Shown here in pieces: positions 58,401 through 64,000 of a DNA stretch of 64,000 nt. The notes under the pieces were generated by a model. It had not been told where the DNA came from. It saw nothing but the letters and a program-made list of their open reading frames with translations, and made no database searches. Position numbers and translations under genes: made by a program. Numbering within the stretch: the first letter of the stretch is position 1; every line of letters begins with the position of its first letter. This DNA is from Scatophagus argus (lineage: Eukaryota > Chordata > Actinopteri > Scatophagidae), in assembly GCF_020382885.2 (NCBI RefSeq), contig NC_058513.1, positions 9,643,774 through 9,707,773 of the forward strand, read 5' to 3'.

Positions 58401-61400
58401 ATGAGAGACACAGGAGGACAAGCAGGAGACGGTGGAGATAAAATCGGTAAATCTGAGAAGGACCAGGTGGGTTAGCTCTCCATTTAAATCATTCTGCTCC
58501 TGTTGTGATCTCACGGTGCTGTTTTTGGCACAATTTACAGCGGCGAACAGACCGAAAGAAGAAGAAGACTCTTACAAAGTGGAAGTTAGTCTTTGGGGGA
58601 TCTTAGTCACGGTTACGATGGAAAACTTGTTGTGGAGTTGCGGTCTGCTTCCTGGAAAATAAAAAGGCATCGAAGCCCTTGAAACTGCGTGTGTAAACGG
58701 ACTCGCGTTTTGTCTCAGTTGTACAAGAGTAGCTTTAGCCACTCTATCGCTCTTTCTGCTTACGTTTATTGACAATACCGTGCGGAGAAAATGCAACCGA
58801 CTCACCAAACCTGCGGAAGTTATGCTAGCTTGTTTGCCGAAAAAACACATTTAACAGTTTTACGACACAATTGGCAGCTAACAAGCCGGTCAGCGTAATT
58901 GACTGTGAAAACAAGCTTAGGTTAAACATTTTCTAACATAAAGTGTACGTTAATTTGACTATCAAAACAAAAGACGAGATCACGCCCATTACTGTATGTA
59001 ACATTAGCTTCTTCTCAGCACCAACGATAGCTAACTGTAGCAAAAAACATTTAAGCTAACATATTACATGATTTTGTAAGGTTTATCTTTAAGTTAGCCG
59101 CAGCTGTAAGAAACACGCACCGATGATACCGTGATACCAGCATCCACAGGGTAAATAAACTAAGATGTGAAAATTGGCTCTGCACTCGTAGCAAATATTT
59201 TCGTTTCACAAGTACAGGTGTAACTAAAAATATTAAGTATGGCTGCGTTCCATTTAGACGTGCCAGTTCCAGGGCTCCGGTGTTGTGCCTGTGGCTCACA
59301 TGCAGGGATTGGCTGGCACAGCTAGATGGAACGCAACCATGATGCTAGCGGTAAACAGACGCCTTTTGCGACTTAACCTGTCAAAATATCTCCTGAGACA
59401 GATGTATCCACGTTACCACACAGCTGTTGATGTGACAGTGGATTATAAATGCATTTCTTTAAGGATTAAAGAGTTTCTTTAAGGATTAAAGAAATGCATT
59501 TCTTTATAGTGTATGTTTAAACTAAACGTTGTAGGTACTTGTACGTTTGCAGAGTGCATTGTATACTGGATACCTTCTCACGGTAGTAGCCCACCGCACA
59601 CATGCCCACACACGCTCTCACACATTCCCAGTCTTACACATACACACTTGCAAACCGGACCTGAAACTACAGCACCACGTCAGAAGTCACAGTCAGGTGT
59701 TTAGACAGGGCAGATCTCACCAGCATATCACCAGGCACTTCTCTCAGTCAAAGGCAACACTTCTCATTGGAAAGCTTCACTACACCATGCACCCACATGA
59801 TTTCCAAGCATACAAGGGTAGGGTCTGAATCAAACTTATGAACACTGAAACAGCATGTATATAAATTATTATTATCAATTATTAACCCATTAAAAACTGT
59901 TTCCAGAGTTGGATCCCCAAAATCATCAAGAAAAGAGTGTGCACCGCCTTTGTAGAAGATTCCTTCAGGTAGTGTGAATTCTGTGAAGCACATTCCTTTG
60001 TGGTAGTAACGTCTCTCTGTTGACTTTGTTGATGCAACAAAGGATGATCATGTCTTCATGTGTATCATCCTGTCACCTCCTGCAGTAATGGTGCACTGTG
60101 CCAGTGTGGGGGTGAAAGAGATGCCCATGCCTCTGTGGCTCTTGGTGACTACTTCAGCACAGCAATTGTCAACCACTGGGACAGCGCCCAGCACTCCTCT
60201 GAATACCCAACAGATGCCTTTGGAGAGTTGCAGTTCGCAGGAGCCAGCAAAAGGCATAGCTATGTGGGTGATCTTTCTGTTGGCTATGAACGCCTCATTA
60301 AAGACCTTATTCTTAAAACTTCACAGTTTGAGTACTTTTGCTTTTCCAGTTTGCTTTGTCACAACTAGTCTGTGACTCTTGAAGTATAATTTGACATGTT
60401 TTGATATTAAAATCACATTTATTTTTTAAGTCGTAGGTTGTGGACTTCTAAAATATGCTTCTTCCTTATAATCAATCACATGTCCATTTTATTTCTCTTC
60501 GGGATCTCAGTTCCTTCGTCTGTCATGGGACACACCACCATCTATGGTCTACACCCTGATGACAGCCCACTGGGGTCTTCCTGCTCCCAACTTGGTGGTT
60601 TCTGTAGTGGGTGGAGAAGGCAGGACAAAAGTGAAGACTTGGGTACGAGAAGTCCTCAGACAGGGGCTGGTGAAAGCCTCACAAAGCACAGGTAAACATG
60701 TCATGGTGGGTCATCGATTAAATACCATAATACTGTTTACAGTATCACTATATCAGTTAGCTTCGACTTGTAAAATTTAAAAATATAATTTAGTTTCCTC
60801 AAGAAAAGTTCTTAGAAGTTATTTAAAAGTTTTAGCCCTTAAAAATTGTGCCTGCTGATTTAGTGGGCATAACCAGATCGCCAGTTTACAGTAGCATTCA
60901 TTGTCACCTCTACAAGACGTTCATTTTCTCATACGATCAAGTGTCATCTTTAGCTTTTTCAGTTTTTCATTTTCTGTTTCTTGTTCAGGAGCAGGTTGTG
61001 GCATATAATTAAATCTATCATTAGAAATATTTTTAATTTGCTGCATGGGAATACGGGGAAAAAAATAGATAACTCTATGCTGCATCGCTACTCGTGGTTT
61101 TCCATCATACTTACTTATTAATCAGTCACTTAATGATACCTTTACATGACATGAACGCAAACATTGAAGCAACTGTACCTGAAACACATAAAATTGCTAT
61201 CTCTGTGGCATTCAAAAGTTTTTAGTTTAAGTTAATGAATCCTGCTGAAGCCCTACATTTGGATGCAGCATGCTTTGGTGTCTTTGAAGCTCTGTTAGAT
61301 GCCTCATATTGATTGTTCACTTTTCTCACATATCAAAATGCTGATTTTAATCCTCTTTTACTGCTAATGAATGCAAATGACTGGTATTTTAGCCTCATGT

Positions 61401-63990
61401 GACTTATCTTTATAGCACCAGTAAATGTGATTAAATCAGATGAAATTATTTTCTCCTTAAGGTGATTTTATTATTTTGCCTACCTCTCATACCCTGCCAC
61501 TTGCTAAAATGTTCACTGAAGGTCAAGTCAGCAGAGTCAGCAAGATTTTATTCTCAAATGAAGAACCATCTAAACCAGATCATAAAGATGGGCAGACATT
61601 GCAGTTTTTCTATTTTTGATTATGTAAGAATTTTCCGGTGAAGTCAAAATACTCCAAAACCCCCTGCATTTCAAACAAACGGACTGACTAATAATATGAG
61701 AAAAATGAATCTGTGCTTTCCTGGAAGACACAGGACCTTCTCATGGTGGTTTTAACAAGGAAAATACAGCTGTTACAAAACATAGTACCATTGCACTGTG
61801 TGTCTCCTTGGGGTCTGAATCTAATTTGGTACTACAATGGCCATTTCCTCCTGACTACTGTGCCAAGGGCAGGTGGCACACAGTGATACTGATCTCCCCT
61901 CATTGGAGGTCACTTTAACTGGCTGTTTACAGCAAAGGTAATAAGACAGGTGCAAAAACATTCAGGCATACACACAAACAAATATTAGTCGATTAATCCT
62001 TGGCCTTAGTTAAACATGGTTGTGGGGAAATGTGATGTGTGCGGTACAGTGGTGTGAGCAGAGCTGTTGTACATAGAGACACATCGTGACTTATGTGCAT
62101 GTTGTGACACTTTATACACCTTTTCTTCTACTTGACTTTACTAAGCTACTTATGTGATATGTACGCATCTCTCTGTATCTCCGTGACCTGCAATTTGCAC
62201 TCACCAAACACTTAAATTCCACTTTCCCAATTTAAAACTCTATTGGATTATCTGAAAAGTGTCGCTGGCTGAAAACATGGCTATTCTTCTTTGCACATGA
62301 AAAGCTGATAGTTAGGAAGTATATGATTTTCATAGAACAGTGATGAAATGTAGATACTGTGTATGAATGCAGTCCTTGTTACATAAGATCATGACATTGT
62401 ATGTTATATATAAACGATAAAAAGATAAGCTCATTTATATCCAGTCTGGAAGAATATTTCTCAGTAATCTACTTGATAGAACAAGGATAATTGTGCATTT
62501 TGCAGACAGCTTTCCATTGCAAAACTTTGTCATGAGCTAAGTTTTGGTTTTGATTCTCACAGTCACTGTGACTGACTCTTCCAACAGGAGCGTGGATCCT
62601 GACGGCAGGCTTGCGTGAAGGCGTTGGCAGGTGTGTTGGAGAGGCAGTAAGGGATCACGCCACTGCAGCTTCATCGGTCTCCTTCAACAAGGTGGTGGCG
62701 CTGGGCATTGCTCCGTGGGGCCTGGTGCACAACCGACAACAGCTGATCAACCCTCAGGTTGTACAGGCACTGTATTTTCATGTTGAATTACCTACTCTTA
62801 AAAATATGGTGTTTACAATGCATGTTTGCCTTTACTTCACAATCTGGGTTCCTGATCCTAACTGTTATATTCTACCGCTGCATTTTTGCTCTTGCAGGGC
62901 AGCTTTCCTGCTAAGTACTATGTCCAAAACACGTCCCGGGACTCCTGCTGTCTTGACAACAACTACCAGGCCTTCCTGCTGGTGGACGACGGGAGTGTGG
63001 GACGCAGAGGAGGAGAAACGGGGTTCAGGGCCAAACTGGAGGACTACATTTCCCACCAGCGCACAGGCATCTGGGGTGAGAGCTGGCATAATGAAATTTT
63101 ATAGTTCACATTGTATGTACAATAGAAGATTTGGAAGAAGCTGCTTCCTGCACACACACACATATATAGTCCAGGAATTTGGTTACTTGTGTAAACTGAA
63201 TGCAAAGAATGAAAACAGCTCAAAGCTTTTGCAGCTGTAAACATCCATCCAACAACCGTCCGACCCTGATTTCAAACTATTTGGCCCTCTTGTGGTGAAC
63301 ATCTACTAATGCATGTAATTGATGATCATCTGGCATCCAATGGATGAAAGCCATTGCATTCCCCTGCAAGAAAACACTTCTGTTCAGCACGTAAAATCAA
63401 GCAGAGATTTGTCCAAAATGTAACTGGGTACCTTTTCCGTGTCTGTGCTGTCTCTAATTTCTTGTATTATGAGAAAAAGATGTAGTTTCATTGTTGTAAT
63501 GTACAAACATTGATCATAATGTCTGCATTTAAAGTAAAGTCAGTAAAGGTTTATGCATGTATATTTACAGGCAGTGGCAGCATTGACATCCCTGTCCTTT
63601 GTATGCTGGTGTCAGGGGAGTCGAGCATGTTGGAGGTACAGTCACTACTTTATATGTTGGTTGCTTTTCACAGAACTTACTATTAAATTAATTTCCTTAT
63701 TATACTCTTTTATTTTGTAAAGTAACATTTGACTTTCTTTTCCTAAAATCTATCAGAGAGTGGATCTTTCTCTGAAAAACTCTATGCCCTGGCTGGTGCT
63801 GGCTGGCTCAGGGGGCCTAGCTGACTTCTTGAGTGACATCTTGGAGAATCTGTCTTCGTCCCCGGCTGTCCAATCTACCAGTGAGGGTGATGGCGAGGCG
63901 GGTCCCAGTGTGGATCTGAAAGACAAAATGACAGAACGGGTTAAGAAGCACTTCCCCTCTGAAGCGGAGACAGAAAAACTAGTGGAACGA
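58401..63990 (+). CDS. trpm4: TRPM4 cation channel, N-terminal part (runs off the right edge)
   Basis: Eight coding exons are visible: 58401-58466, 59907-59968, 60086-60263, 60511-60691, 62588-62757, 62898-63075, 63571-63635, 63757-63990, in frame for 378 aa, ending at a donor (GTATGT). They cover the TRPM homology region: [82 protein letters not shown] and [15 protein letters not shown]. The order and spacing match TRPM4, a Ca2+-activated monovalent cation channel that depolarises cells. TRPM5 is the close alternative, but the locus (irf3, prr12, adm5) favours TRPM4. The six membrane helices and TRP box must lie to the right. Introns 58467-59906 and 60692-62587 carry no other gene that I can see. 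Confidence 0.92.
59239..59340. repeat. Short inverted-terminal-repeat element (MITE-like)
   Basis: The ends are 18-bp inverted repeats with two mismatches (ATGGCTGCGTTCCATTTA and, reverse-complemented, ATGGTTGCGTTCCATCTA). It lies in trpm4 intron 1. The left part also matches 19771-19860. Confidence 0.6.
59448..59500. repeat. Hairpin combined with a 19-bp direct repeat
   Basis: Perfect 13-bp inverted arms (AATGCATTTCTTT, 59448-59460, and its complement at 59488-59500) enclose two 19-bp direct copies of TTTCTTTAAGGATTAAAGA at 59454-59472 and 59474-59492. It lies in trpm4 intron 1. Confidence 0.8.
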
Positions 63991-64000
63991 GTATGTGTGT

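Overview
This is nuclear DNA from a ray-finned fish, most likely a percomorph-type teleost. Genes carry many short GT-AG introns, the proteins are vertebrate-specific families, and the spacers hold CA/GT microsatellites and dispersed repeats typical of teleost genomes. No prokaryotic, viral or organellar genes were seen. All exon models were built by hand: splice sites were read on the correct strand and checked so that every exon junction keeps the reading frame.

Layout, left to right. The first coding exon of a carnitine palmitoyltransferase 1 gene lies on the minus strand at 625-765, with the rest of the gene beyond the left edge and a probable distal 5' exon near 5.2 kb. brsk1, a SAD-type neuronal kinase (minus, 17344 to 8324, 19 coding exons, 858 aa), follows. 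A two-exon 49-aa twin-CX9C protein resembling COX17 lies on the minus strand (22692 to 21694). prr12 (plus, 25450 to 39163, 15 coding exons, 2614 aa, one 4.7-kb exon) and irf3 (plus, 42272 to 45875, 10 coding exons, 463 aa) are in tandem. irf3 converges on a ric8-family gene (minus, 52331 to 47140, 12 coding exons, 690 aa). An adrenomedullin-family precursor, probably adm5 (plus, 56507 to 57388, 127 aa), comes next, and then the 5' part of trpm4 (plus, from 58401, 378 aa before the right edge).

The set CPT1, BRSK1, PRR12, IRF3, ADM5, TRPM4 corresponds to human 19q13.3-q13.4. Several of these have sister genes on human 11p15 (BRSK2, IRF7, TRPM5, ADM), and RIC8A is also at 11p15.5. The window therefore looks like one side of an old vertebrate genome-duplication pair. 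The divergent ric8 gene may be the RIC8A sister copy that mammals lost.

The genes do not form an operon or one pathway. They cover mitochondrial fatty-acid import (cpt1), neuronal polarity signalling (brsk1), a mitochondrial CHCH-type microprotein, chromatin (prr12), interferon induction (irf3), G-alpha chaperoning (ric8), a vasoactive peptide (adm5) and a Ca2+-activated cation channel (trpm4). The points most worth following up are the unlisted twin-CX9C gene, the long divergent ric8, the short irf3 regulatory tail, the His/Gln repeat in prr12, and several repeats sitting on splice sites or promoters.
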